DNA of 59,138 nucleotides, taken from positions 1-59,138 of IMG/VR virus record IMGVR_UViG_3300035228_000525; one strand, 5' to 3'. The position numbers were made by a program, and so were the translations under genes. Within the stretch, counting starts at the first letter, position 1. The number at the start of each line of letters is the position of its first letter. The DNA comes from a virus. Below the pieces are notes generated by a model that had not been told where the DNA came from, ran no database searches, and was given only the letters and a program-made list of their open reading frames with translations. Of the stretch, positions 1 through 7,791 are shown piece after piece.

Positions 1-452
1 ACATCATCTGGTAAGTGTCCCCATAATTTTTTTGTATCTTCGTACCATCCAGTGCTTAATTGAGGTCCGCAAGATCTACAACGCATATTACATATATTTG
101 AAAATCTAAAATCCCAATAAACAATAGACAAATCATCTAACGAACCGTCTGGATTTGTTTCTGCGGGCCTATGTGCATGTTTTCGAAACCTAGTTGAAAA
201 AAAATGTCTAAGACTATCTTGTCCGTGGCTTTCGAGTTCAATACACTTACTACATGTTTTTAAAGGTAAGTTGCCTTTTAACATGCTTAGTCTCATGTCT
301 TTCATTTCTTGAGAATTCCAAACTTGTTCTAATGTTTGATTTTTAAGATTTCCTACCGGATTTTCCATTGGTGCTAAACAACAAGGATAAACATCATTGT
401 TAGGCCATGTATGTAAGTGTGTCCAAGGTGCTAGACAAATTTTATCAGTCAT
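1..452 (-). CDS. Radical SAM protein with N-terminal auxiliary cysteines (3' end cut by window)
   Basis: The first 150 residues of a radical SAM protein can be read; the rest lies beyond the left edge. The ATG at 452 overlaps the TGA of the upstream gene by 8 nt, so translation is probably coupled. The cluster motif CNMRCRSC places the three S-adenosylmethionine [4Fe-4S] cysteines at C121, C125 and C128. Extra cysteines lie before it (C6, C24, C25, C67, C70), in a segment that looks like the twitch/SPASM-type auxiliary-cluster domain common in phage radical SAM proteins. It is the third consecutive radical SAM gene here and the most divergent of the three. By family it would generate a 5'-deoxyadenosyl radical to modify some substrate. 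The substrate cannot be read from the sequence; adjacent glycosyltransferases hint at glycan or surface modification. Confidence 0.85.
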   Translation of the reverse strand, partial: MTDKICLAPWTHLHTWPNNDVYPCCLAPMENPVGNLKNQTLEQVWNSQEMKDMRLSMLKGNLPLKTCSKCIELESHGQDSLRHFFSTRFRKHAHRPAETNPDGSLDDLSIVYWDFRFSNICNMRCRSCGPQLSTGWYEDTKKLWGHLPDD

Positions 453-1890
453 ACGTTGCTAGTTCCTTATCAATATTCTTATTATTAGGGTTTAATATCC
501 AACCTTCTTTTTCTGCAAGTTCCATAATACTTGAATCTGTATTAGGAATACTATCAACCCAATCAGTAAGAATTTTAGGAAATACATCTAAACTTCTATG
601 TCGACGTAAATCGTACTGTGCATAAAATGTTTTAAAGTCACGCCATAGTGTTACAGGATTACTTGTACGCCTATGTGGAGCATCTACAGTTACTAAGTAA
701 TCAATTAGTCGTTCAATACTCGCCTTTTCGTGTTCATGCCATAACTTTTTATGCTTGTTTGCATTGTACCAATCATTTAGTTTATTATAACAATAGTCTT
801 TAAGATGTACTGGTAATGCTAGTGGACTTTGGAAACTTGGAAAACGTAGCAAATTTAAACTTACTGTTGGTGTTTTTGTTCCTGTGCGTTCTTTTAATTT
901 ATAAATCTCATCAAGAAATTCTGTAATACTAAACAAGCATAAACTATTAATAGTCATCATACAATGTAATTCTACTTCAGTTTCATCTAAAATACGTGTT
1001 ACATTGTTTAACCACATATCGTAATCTAATCCATCACGGATATATTCGGCCTGGTCGCCAACTGCTTCACAACTAGTATAGATATGAAACTTTTTTATTC
1101 CTTGTGCTTTTTCTATTAACTTGTCTATAATTTTATCTTTTGCAATTAAATTACTATTGATCGCAAATCGCATATCTGACTTTTGTTTAGCATACCAATC
1201 AAATAGTTTCCAAGTGTTTCCACTCATTAACGGCTCACCGCCAGTAATACGTAATTCGTCTAAGCTATCTGCAAGACCATTATCCCACCATTTCCAAAAT
1301 GCTTGTATGTAAGGATTATCTGCATCATCATCATATGGAGCGGCCCAGTCACCGTTATGTTTGAATGCACCAGCACCGTCACTAACTAAATTTTCATAAG
1401 GGCCGTGTTTATTAATATCCTTTGCCCAAGTAGTGCTAAAACTAGCATTACAATAACTACATGCTAAATTACAAACTCTATCAAATGCAATTTCAAATGT
1501 TTTAAGATTAGCATTTTCATTCCAGTCTGCATCATATGCGGCTTGTAGTTCTTCGTCTGTATAAATGATAGTTTTAAAAGTACGATCACTTACAGCATTT
1601 TTTTTCATATCTTCCATCTTCCAGCAATACTCACACTCTGCAGGGCGTTCGCCTGTTTGCATTTGTCTACGCATCTCTTTCTTATGATTAGTATTATGAA
1701 TTGCTGTGTAGTTTTCTTCTACTTCTTCTAATGGAATCTGATGTGCTGGTGGATGGTGACAACTAGCAGTTGTGCCACTACCTAGCCAAGTAGTAGCGTT
1801 AAACCATTTTGCTCCGCAAAAACTTACACTTTTAGGGTCTATTACACGTTGTCGATATTGTAATAAACTTTCGTCGTCTCTAGCCGGCAT
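445..1890 (-). CDS. Radical SAM protein, twitch-type
   Basis: This is a 481-residue radical SAM enzyme. The SAM-cluster motif CNLACSYC gives C140, C144 and C147, followed by the glycine-rich stretch RITGGEP typical of SAM-binding cores. Cysteines C25, C44, C86 and C89 precede the core (motifs CGAKW, SCHHP, ECEYCW) and probably bind an auxiliary Fe-S cluster, so the auxiliary domain is N-terminal instead of in the usual C-terminal SPASM position. Its ATG overlaps the end of the upstream paralogue by 11 nt and its TGA overlaps the start of the next by 8 nt. The neighbouring protein (1880-3256) shares the same cysteine spacing, so the two look like a duplicated pair. Substrate unknown. Recognition as radical SAM is firm; the role in surface glycan or peptide modification is inference. 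Confidence 0.9.
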   Translation of the reverse strand: MPARDDESLLQYRQRVIDPKSVSFCGAKWFNATTWLGSGTTASCHHPPAHQIPLEEVEENYTAIHNTNHKKEMRRQMQTGERPAECEYCWKMEDMKKNAVSDRTFKTIIYTDEELQAAYDADWNENANLKTFEIAFDRVCNLACSYCNASFSTTWAKDINKHGPYENLVSDGAGAFKHNGDWAAPYDDDADNPYIQAFWKWWDNGLADSLDELRITGGEPLMSGNTWKLFDWYAKQKSDMRFAINSNLIAKDKIIDKLIEKAQGIKKFHIYTSCEAVGDQAEYIRDGLDYDMWLNNVTRILDETEVELHCMMTINSLCLFSITEFLDEIYKLKERTGTKTPTVSLNLLRFPSFQSPLALPVHLKDYCYNKLNDWYNANKHKKLWHEHEKASIERLIDYLVTVDAPHRRTSNPVTLWRDFKTFYAQYDLRRHRSLDVFPKILTDWVDSIPNTDSSIMELAEKEGWILNPNNKNIDKELATYD

Positions 1891-3256
1891 ACCAATCCTT
1901 TAATAATGTTGCGTACTCGGGAAAAGTATTTTTAAAGTTTTTTCCTCGACGTTTATCGTACTCTACTATATATCTGCAAAAACGTTCACGATACTCTATA
2001 GCTGGCTCAGTATTTCTAAGATAGTTACATAATCTTTTTATTTGATCAAACTCTTCTAAATAAATTCTAGCATATTTTTCTTTGCTATAATATTTTAACC
2101 AATTCTTGCAGGTTGTTTCAATTTCGTCAGCATATTGTGTACGCTGTTCTTTATCTAACAGTATAGTTTGTAAATGATGAGGCCATCTTAAATAGTTTAT
2201 ACTTAAAGGTATTCTATTGTGTTCAAAATTTAAATTGTAATTTGTTCTAAGTTCCATTACTTCTTGTATAAAATTAGAAAACTTTGGCAAACTTAACATA
2301 TTAACTGTTGTCATTATTGCTACTGTACTATTTGTTTCATACAGCATACGGTTTACATTAGCATACCAACTTTTATAATTCATACCGTCTCGTACATAAT
2401 CATTTTGATCACCGGTTGATTCTGCACTTGTGTATATGTCTAATTTTTTTAATTTGTTGTTAAAAGTAAGCTCATTACAGTAGTATATTAGTTTGTCTAT
2501 TAGCTTTGCAGGAACATTTAAATTTGTGTTAACTGCAATTTCTAATTGTGGTTGCGGATTTTCATTTATATAATCAAGTAACTTCCAAGTATCTTTTGAC
2601 ATAGTTGGTTCGCCGCCTGTGATACGTAATACTTTTAAGTGAGGCAATGCATTAGGAAACCATTTCCAAAATGCTGTTACATAAGGATTATCTTCGTTGT
2701 GTGCATAAGGAAATTTACCATTTTGCTTTAAATAATCTAAGTTGTGGGCACCGTCTGGATACTCACCGTTTTGTTTTATATCTTCCATCCACTTACTACT
2801 AATCTCAGGTGAGCAATATGCACATGCAAAATTACATGCATTACTAAAGCTAACTTCTAAGTAACTCGGATATACATTGTCTTGTGGATTACTTTTTGCA
2901 ATATCTTCAAATTTATCCCAAGCCCAGTAGTCAGCTGTTTTATAATGCCTATCTGAGAAATATTCTTTATCTAAATCTTCAATCTTCCAACAATAATCAC
3001 ATTCGGCTGGACGTTCACCTTTTAACATCATAGCACGTTGTTCTTTTTTAAATTTACTGTTGTGCAATGCCGCAGGATCTGCTTCTATTTCTTCTAACGG
3101 AATTTTATGTGGAGAAGGATGATGACAACTATGATTGTAGCCATTTTGTAAATATAATGTAGTCTGTAACCATTTAGCCGTACAGAAGCTACAACTAACA
3201 GAGTTTATTAACTCTCGTTTTAGTTTTAATTCTTCTATACGTGCTTCGTTGCTCAT
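1880..3256 (-). CDS. Radical SAM protein, twitch-type (paralogue of the next gene)
   Basis: This is a 458-residue radical SAM enzyme with CNFACAYC (C141, C145, C148) and the core motif RITGGEP. N-terminal cysteines C22, C25, C44, C86 and C89 occupy almost the same positions as in the neighbouring protein, with shared motifs SCHHP and ERPAECDYCWK. The two genes are therefore probably a tandem duplication with the same auxiliary-cluster domain. Its ATG overlaps the TGA of the glycosyltransferase-like gene upstream (ATGA). Both clusters are oxygen-labile [4Fe-4S] centres by family knowledge, so expression would draw on Fe-S supply. Substrate unknown. Confidence 0.9.
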   Translation of the reverse strand: MSNEARIEELKLKRELINSVSCSFCTAKWLQTTLYLQNGYNHSCHHPSPHKIPLEEIEADPAALHNSKFKKEQRAMMLKGERPAECDYCWKIEDLDKEYFSDRHYKTADYWAWDKFEDIAKSNPQDNVYPSYLEVSFSNACNFACAYCSPEISSKWMEDIKQNGEYPDGAHNLDYLKQNGKFPYAHNEDNPYVTAFWKWFPNALPHLKVLRITGGEPTMSKDTWKLLDYINENPQPQLEIAVNTNLNVPAKLIDKLIYYCNELTFNNKLKKLDIYTSAESTGDQNDYVRDGMNYKSWYANVNRMLYETNSTVAIMTTVNMLSLPKFSNFIQEVMELRTNYNLNFEHNRIPLSINYLRWPHHLQTILLDKEQRTQYADEIETTCKNWLKYYSKEKYARIYLEEFDQIKRLCNYLRNTEPAIEYRERFCRYIVEYDKRRGKNFKNTFPEYATLLKDWYAG

Positions 3257-4170
3257 TCAGGATCAATCACAAACTGTTGTTTTGCATTTCTACTTGGATT
3301 TTGATAAACTGTTTTAAAAAACTTACTTTGTTCTGCGTCTAAAGGAACCCTTGCAATAGGAACTTCTAGTTCATTAATAAGTTTACTACCGTATTCCTCA
3401 ATAGATTCCTGTAGTCCATCCATTGATACCTTTGGTTCAACTTCTTCCCACATACTATTAAGGTATTCAAAGTCTCTTACATTTACAAAGTCCCAATCAG
3501 TACACATTGTTTTGTACAAGCCTTCGCGAGCACCATAGATTGCCCATTTGCCGTTTTCTATGTCTGATCCTATCATTAACCACACCCATAACCTATGTAA
3601 ATTTTTCCAATGACCTTCTAAGAATGCTTCTTTAGTTGGCTTTACTCCTTGATCAAGCGCCATCTTTACACCTTCTCTAAATCCAGCTCTCCATGCTTGA
3701 TGCGGAGTTTCGTTATTATATACATCACTATACCAACTGTTTTGCTGTATGTATTTTAAGTCCCAACAAAAATCTACTTGAGCATTAGGATTATTAGGGT
3801 CGGCATTTTCATGTGTTTTCATATCTAACACGTATTGTTTAGGCCAACATTTTAATCCACCGTTGCCGTACATAAGTCCATTAATAACATTACGGCCACA
3901 CCAACTAATTACACTGTGTTCTAAATCTGCATGTTCATCAAAGTTTAAAACTTGGTTTAAAAATTCTGGTTTAATAATATTATCACCGTCTACAGTAATA
4001 AATCGACTTGTTTCACTTAGATTTGCACAGGCTTTGTGTGCCGCGTCTGATCCTTCAACTCCATGTACACGTTTTGCCCAGGGCACTTTACTTAATAAGT
4101 CTGCATAATTTTTTTCTGCATTTGGCTCGTCATAACTTAAATAAATTATATCGTAATCTATAATCTTCAT
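3253..4170 (-). CDS. Glycosyltransferase-like protein (DGD motif)
   Basis: This 305-residue protein has a probable GT-A nucleotide-sugar fold. The opening strands (DIIYLSYDEPN) and the acidic motif VDGDN (D61, D63), which would hold the metal and nucleotide-sugar diphosphate, match the pattern of phage GT2-like enzymes. No signal peptide or membrane helix is seen, so it should act in the cytoplasm. It overlaps its upstream and downstream neighbours by 4 nt each (ATGA), which ties it to the radical SAM genes. The acceptor could be a host surface glycan, a virion protein or a modified peptide; nothing in the sequence decides this. Confidence 0.65.
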   Translation of the reverse strand: MKIIDYDIIYLSYDEPNAEKNYADLLSKVPWAKRVHGVEGSDAAHKACANLSETSRFITVDGDNIIKPEFLNQVLNFDEHADLEHSVISWCGRNVINGLMYGNGGLKCWPKQYVLDMKTHENADPNNPNAQVDFCWDLKYIQQNSWYSDVYNNETPHQAWRAGFREGVKMALDQGVKPTKEAFLEGHWKNLHRLWVWLMIGSDIENGKWAIYGAREGLYKTMCTDWDFVNVRDFEYLNSMWEEVEPKVSMDGLQESIEEYGSKLINELEVPIARVPLDAEQSKFFKTVYQNPSRNAKQQFVIDPE

Positions 4171-4793
4171 ACAAGTTCTCCTACTTTGTGATGATAAGTT
4201 AAAAAATCTCTTCTAACTAATAACCTAACATCTTGTGTTACTATCTTTTTATCAATATCAGGAATAGTATATGCCGGCGATGTTGCTACTTCGACTAACT
4301 CTCCTGTTTCAATTCTTTCTGCTTCAGTAAGCCATCCTTCATTTTTTGTAAGAACAAATTTTGCTGGAATTTTAATTGTATCTAATAATACAAATCTGTT
4401 ATCTTTAGATATTACATAAAATGTAAATATCTTTTTTTCAATTTGTTCTTTTGGCATTAGTAAGAAATTTTCTATAACATCATTACTAAGATAACATTGT
4501 GCATACCAATGTTTATTCTTTTTATCCTGTGTTATCATTAGACAATTTTCTATTAGCTTATCAGTTAATTCAATTGGTATTCTCGAGTCTGTATATTTTT
4601 CTAATTCAATTTCTGCTTTAAGTGTTAGTTTACCACTTATTACTTTGTAATTTATGTAATTAATTTTTTCTTCAACAAATGCAATAAACATTTCTTCATC
4701 AATTAAGATACACATATCACTAGTAGTATCATCAAGCTCATTAGTAACCTGTGTTACTTCACAAGTTTCATTGTAATATGCATAATAGTTCAT
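4167..4793 (-). CDS. Hypothetical protein in the radical SAM/glycosyltransferase block
   Basis: A 208-residue protein I do not recognise. It is rich in Ile, Lys and Glu, with no signal peptide, membrane segment, cysteine pair motif or obvious catalytic signature. The N-terminal half alternates short strands and charged stretches, and the protein ends in a basic region (VRRDFLTYHHKVGELV). It overlaps genes on both sides by 4 nt, so it should be made together with the glycosyltransferases and radical SAM proteins. It could be an accessory or binding subunit for one of them, which is inference from position only. Confidence 0.75.
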   Translation of the reverse strand: MNYYAYYNETCEVTQVTNELDDTTSDMCILIDEEMFIAFVEEKINYINYKVISGKLTLKAEIELEKYTDSRIPIELTDKLIENCLMITQDKKNKHWYAQCYLSNDVIENFLLMPKEQIEKKIFTFYVISKDNRFVLLDTIKIPAKFVLTKNEGWLTEAERIETGELVEVATSPAYTIPDIDKKIVTQDVRLLVRRDFLTYHHKVGELV

Positions 4794-5629
4794 ACTGCTT
4801 CCTCTAGTGTGTGTAATATCTTATCTGTTAAAAATTCATCTTCAACGTAATGAAATATTCCTGATTGTTTAATTCCGCCAACTATTAAATTAAGATCTGT
4901 ATTAAAATCTACAAATAAACTGTCTGTCCATTTGCTACCAATATCAACATTTTGTAATCTTGGTTTCATATGTGTAAATTCAAGTATGCTATTATTGTCG
5001 CCAATAGTATATGATCTATCTAATAGCTTTGCAGTTATAGCAGTACACACATCAAAGCTACACCACTCTTGTGGTATTTTACTTAAACTAATTTTGTAAA
5101 AATCTCCCCAATTCCACATAACAGTTTTTAATAATCCAAAGAATTGCTTAGTTGATTCACACTTTTTAAAATAATACATACCTGAATATAAATTAGGCAA
5201 CTCGTTTGCATCAAAAGTTTTTCTATAGTATCTATTTGTAATAACTTCATTTCTATAATTAACTACCTGTGTAGTAAACAATATATCATGATCAACATTA
5301 TTCTTTTGGATTTGATTCCAGTAAATATCTAAATCTTCAAGTACTATCATATCAACATCAAATACTATTGTATTTCTATAAGGCGTAGCATGATATACTT
5401 TCCAACGATTTTCAATTTTCCAATTACTTTTACTAGCACTATCGTCCCAAGGAATAGGAATAATTTGATCAAAAACTTTTTTATAACTTTCGTCTACAGT
5501 ATCATTAGTAATAAGACTTACTTTTTGTTTAGGAGACTTTGCAACAATACTTAATGCAAGTGCATATGCTTGTCTAACATAATTAGTTTGATCATTATTT
5601 TGTGCTAGTAAACAAACACCGTTACTCAT
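4790..5629 (-). CDS. Glycosyltransferase-like protein (DVD motif)
   Basis: A 279-residue protein resembling nucleotide-sugar transferases of the GT-A type. The N-terminus reads CLLAQNNDQTNYVRQA and the strand TIVFDVDMIVLED carries a DxD motif (D91, D93) expected to coordinate metal and the sugar nucleotide. An ATG six codons upstream is possible, but the ATG at 5629 is preferred because it overlaps the TAA of the preceding gene (ATGAGTAA) and gives the same MxxGxxL opening as the paralogue at 5622-6470. The two are similar in layout and probably arose by duplication. Acceptor and sugar are unknown. Confidence 0.65.
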   Translation of the reverse strand: MSNGVCLLAQNNDQTNYVRQAYALALSIVAKSPKQKVSLITNDTVDESYKKVFDQIIPIPWDDSASKSNWKIENRWKVYHATPYRNTIVFDVDMIVLEDLDIYWNQIQKNNVDHDILFTTQVVNYRNEVITNRYYRKTFDANELPNLYSGMYYFKKCESTKQFFGLLKTVMWNWGDFYKISLSKIPQEWCSFDVCTAITAKLLDRSYTIGDNNSILEFTHMKPRLQNVDIGSKWTDSLFVDFNTDLNLIVGGIKQSGIFHYVEDEFLTDKILHTLEEAV

Positions 5630-6470
5630 TTGCAAATACCTTATCAATACATCTTTCTAATGAAAATTTATTCATTACATGCACATTAGCGTCACTAATT
5701 GTTCCGGCTTGATAATCATATTCTTTATGTAGGAGCAATGTTAATTTTGTTTTATCTATTGAATGTAAAATATCTGTATCTACAGTAATCCAAATGCTTG
5801 CTGGAACACGTAATGGCCATGTAGAGTCTTTCATTCCACGTAACATATGTATTGCAATACTAAATGCATAATCATTTCTAAATTTAACTTCTGGAATTTC
5901 ATAAACTAATCTATAAAAGTGCCAATTTTCTTTTATATGCTCAATAAGGTCAAAGAACACATTTGTAAATGCTGTTTTTTTAAAATAAAATGCTGTAGCC
6001 CAAAACATATCACATGTTGTATCTGAAACTTTGTTAAATTCTGAGTAGTCACGTTTCATATCAACAAAGTTATAATCTTTTGATATTAAAAAATCTTCGT
6101 TTGAATTAAAACATCTGTTCAATTCGTCATTAAACAATAATACATCAGTATCTATTACAATAGTTTCGTCAAATGGTGTTAAGTCGTAGCAAGAGCTTCT
6201 GTTTGTGTTATACCAACGCTGTCTATCACTGTGATATAGCCCATCATTGTATATTCTTTCTTGTACGTTGTCTTCGTGACCAGTAGTAATGACATGATCA
6301 ATATACTTTTCATAAAAAGGATACTGACGCTGAATATATTCTTCGTTATCAGTTACTAGTGCAACATCTTTATTAAGATATTTTTTAATAAGTTTTGCAC
6401 AATATATAGCTTGCTTTGTATAATCCATATTTTTAGAATTATATGCAAATAACAGTATACCTTGCGTCAT
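5622..6470 (-). CDS. Glycosyltransferase-like protein (DTD motif)
   Basis: A 282-residue protein of the same type as its downstream neighbour. It begins MTQGILLFAYNS, has the helix DYTKQAIYCAKLIKK and the strand TIVIDTDVLLF, whose D107 and D109 form the DxD motif typical of GT-A glycosyltransferases. No export signal or membrane helix is visible. It starts 4 nt inside the upstream small gene (ATGA) and ends 8 nt inside the next, so the operon is translationally coupled. A role in altering host or virion glycans is inference. Confidence 0.65.
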   Translation of the reverse strand: MTQGILLFAYNSKNMDYTKQAIYCAKLIKKYLNKDVALVTDNEEYIQRQYPFYEKYIDHVITTGHEDNVQERIYNDGLYHSDRQRWYNTNRSSCYDLTPFDETIVIDTDVLLFNDELNRCFNSNEDFLISKDYNFVDMKRDYSEFNKVSDTTCDMFWATAFYFKKTAFTNVFFDLIEHIKENWHFYRLVYEIPEVKFRNDYAFSIAIHMLRGMKDSTWPLRVPASIWITVDTDILHSIDKTKLTLLLHKEYDYQAGTISDANVHVMNKFSLERCIDKVFANE

Positions 6471-6802
6471 AGATCAATTAGTTCCTCTACCGATCTTTTT
6501 GATTTAATTTTTTTAAATTCCATAAGATACTTACGTGAAGCAGTATCATACATTGCTGTTATTTTTTTAGTAAAATCCTCTACATCATTAATAAGCATTG
6601 GTGTTTTATTATCATCAATAACTACGACTGGCGATGTTTTATTAGAACAATAGTTAATCAATGATAGATCTACACTAATTTTATGACCATCAAAGTAATA
6701 AATTAGGTTATCTTTGTACTGCTTATGCAATATATTCTTTTGATTTTGATGTGTTTCTAACGCTTTGCTAACATCTAACGCTTTGGCTAGTCGTTCGTCC
6801 AT
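6467..6802 (-). CDS. Small conserved-looking protein, first gene of the block
   Basis: A 111-residue soluble protein that opens the eight-gene minus-strand block. A strong ribosome-binding site (AGGAG) lies 6 nt before the ATG. The sequence begins with an amphipathic helix (DERLAKALDVSKALE), has a central strand PVVVIDDNKTPMLIND, and ends in a charged helix. I recall small ORFs of similar pattern in T4-like marine phages but cannot assign a function. No catalytic motif is seen. It sits directly behind the host-type promoter at 6832-6860, so it should be the earliest-expressed member of the block. Confidence 0.75.
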   Translation of the reverse strand: MDERLAKALDVSKALETHQNQKNILHKQYKDNLIYYFDGHKISVDLSLINYCSNKTSPVVVIDDNKTPMLINDVEDFTKKITAMYDTASRKYLMEFKKIKSKRSVEELIDL

Positions 6803-6821
6803 GTGTACTCCTAAAGATATC

Positions 6822-6837
6822 TATACTATATAGTATA
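6822..6837. repeat. 16-bp perfect palindrome over the -10 box
   Basis: TATACTATATAGTATA is its own reverse complement and includes the -10 hexamer of the promoter reading left. It could be an operator for a dimeric repressor or simply AT-rich promoter DNA. Confidence 0.5.
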
Positions 6838-6860
6838 TACTAAATCTTAAGGATTGTCAA
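6832..6860 (-). promoter_or_regulatory. Host-type (sigma70) promoter of the radical SAM/glycosyltransferase block
   Basis: On the minus strand, TTGACA (6860-6855), a 17-nt spacer and TATACT (6837-6832) match the sigma70 consensus at 11 of 12 positions. Transcription would start about 20 nt before the gene at 6802. The -35 box sits between the stop of the virion gene at 6864 and the block, so the block can be read independently of the late virion genes. Confidence 0.75.
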
Positions 6861-6863
6861 TGG

Positions 6864-7754
6864 TTAAAGTGAAGATACTGTTACAAAACTAGGTGCGGCT
6901 ACTGATACATATACTCCACTTGCACGAGTAAACTTAACTGTACTAGTTAATGTACCATTAACTTGCTCGTCAAAGTTTGGATTACCTGCGGCTTCTTCTT
7001 GAAATAATAATGTAAACTCGATTTGTGTGCCTGAATTTGCTTTTGCATATACATAATAGTCATTTGCACTATATACACCGCTTCCAGGTTTCCTAAACAA
7101 TGTTTGATTTGATCCTGTTAGATCAAAATTACCTATACTTGACGTTGTTCCTGTACCAGTTGTGCTAGTTGCAGTATAATTCATTGAAATAGTACCCATA
7201 TTAGATAACATGTTTGCCCAATCATTTGACTTTGCACCACTTTGACCTGATAAAGATGCTTCAAATTTAATTGATCCGCCACTATTAAAAAAATGTCTAC
7301 GTGCATCAGCACTTGCAAAATCAACTCTTACAATATGAGAAATATCTGTGTTCCATTGTGCAGTTCTACTACTAGTAATTCCTGTACCGCTAGTTGACTG
7401 TCCGGCGGCTAAGCTAAATCTTGTTGGGTCTGCTTCAAAAGTAGTTATTAATGCTTCAAAATCAGCAAATCCTTTTGTTACATCGCCGTCACTTGCTCCG
7501 TCTCCAATAGTATCACCTATTACAATTTGTGATACACTGTTAGGAGTTCCGCCTGTTTGATGTATTCTGCCAGCTACGAGATCCGTATACAAATCATTTA
7601 CATGTTGTGCTGTAACTGTTAATGCTGTACTGACCTGCGAACTATTTAATGTTTGTCCATAACCTTCAGTTGTTGACCCAGTGCCCATAATTGCCGCAAC
7701 TCTTGCTTGAGCATTATTGTACCTTGCCGCTGTAATTATGTCGCCTACTGCCAT
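6864..7754 (-). CDS. Virion structural protein, probably tail fibre-associated
   Basis: A 296-residue protein preceded by AAGGA and a TATAAATA late promoter. It starts MAVGDIITAARYNNAQARV, a helical N-terminus, then becomes rich in Ser, Thr, Gly and Asn, as in phage fibre or adhesin domains. The region around residues 150-190 (DARRHFFNSGGSIKFEASLSG) resembles a segment I recall from tail-associated proteins of marine myoviruses. No cysteine or signal peptide. Its place at the end of the fibre cluster supports a tail-tip or fibre role; the exact part is unknown. Confidence 0.65.
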   Translation of the reverse strand: MAVGDIITAARYNNAQARVAAIMGTGSTTEGYGQTLNSSQVSTALTVTAQHVNDLYTDLVAGRIHQTGGTPNSVSQIVIGDTIGDGASDGDVTKGFADFEALITTFEADPTRFSLAAGQSTSGTGITSSRTAQWNTDISHIVRVDFASADARRHFFNSGGSIKFEASLSGQSGAKSNDWANMLSNMGTISMNYTATSTTGTGTTSSIGNFDLTGSNQTLFRKPGSGVYSANDYYVYAKANSGTQIEFTLLFQEEAAGNPNFDEQVNGTLTSTVKFTRASGVYVSVAAPSFVTVSSL

Positions 7755-7783
7755 TTACTTTTCCTTAATATACGTATATAATG

Positions 7784-7791
7784 TATTTATA
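7784..7791 (-). promoter_or_regulatory. Late promoter box TATAAATA
   Basis: A perfect T4-type late -10 element on the minus strand, 30 nt before the start of the virion gene at 7754. In T4 such boxes are read by host polymerase with gp55, which is encoded in this window. Confidence 0.75.
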
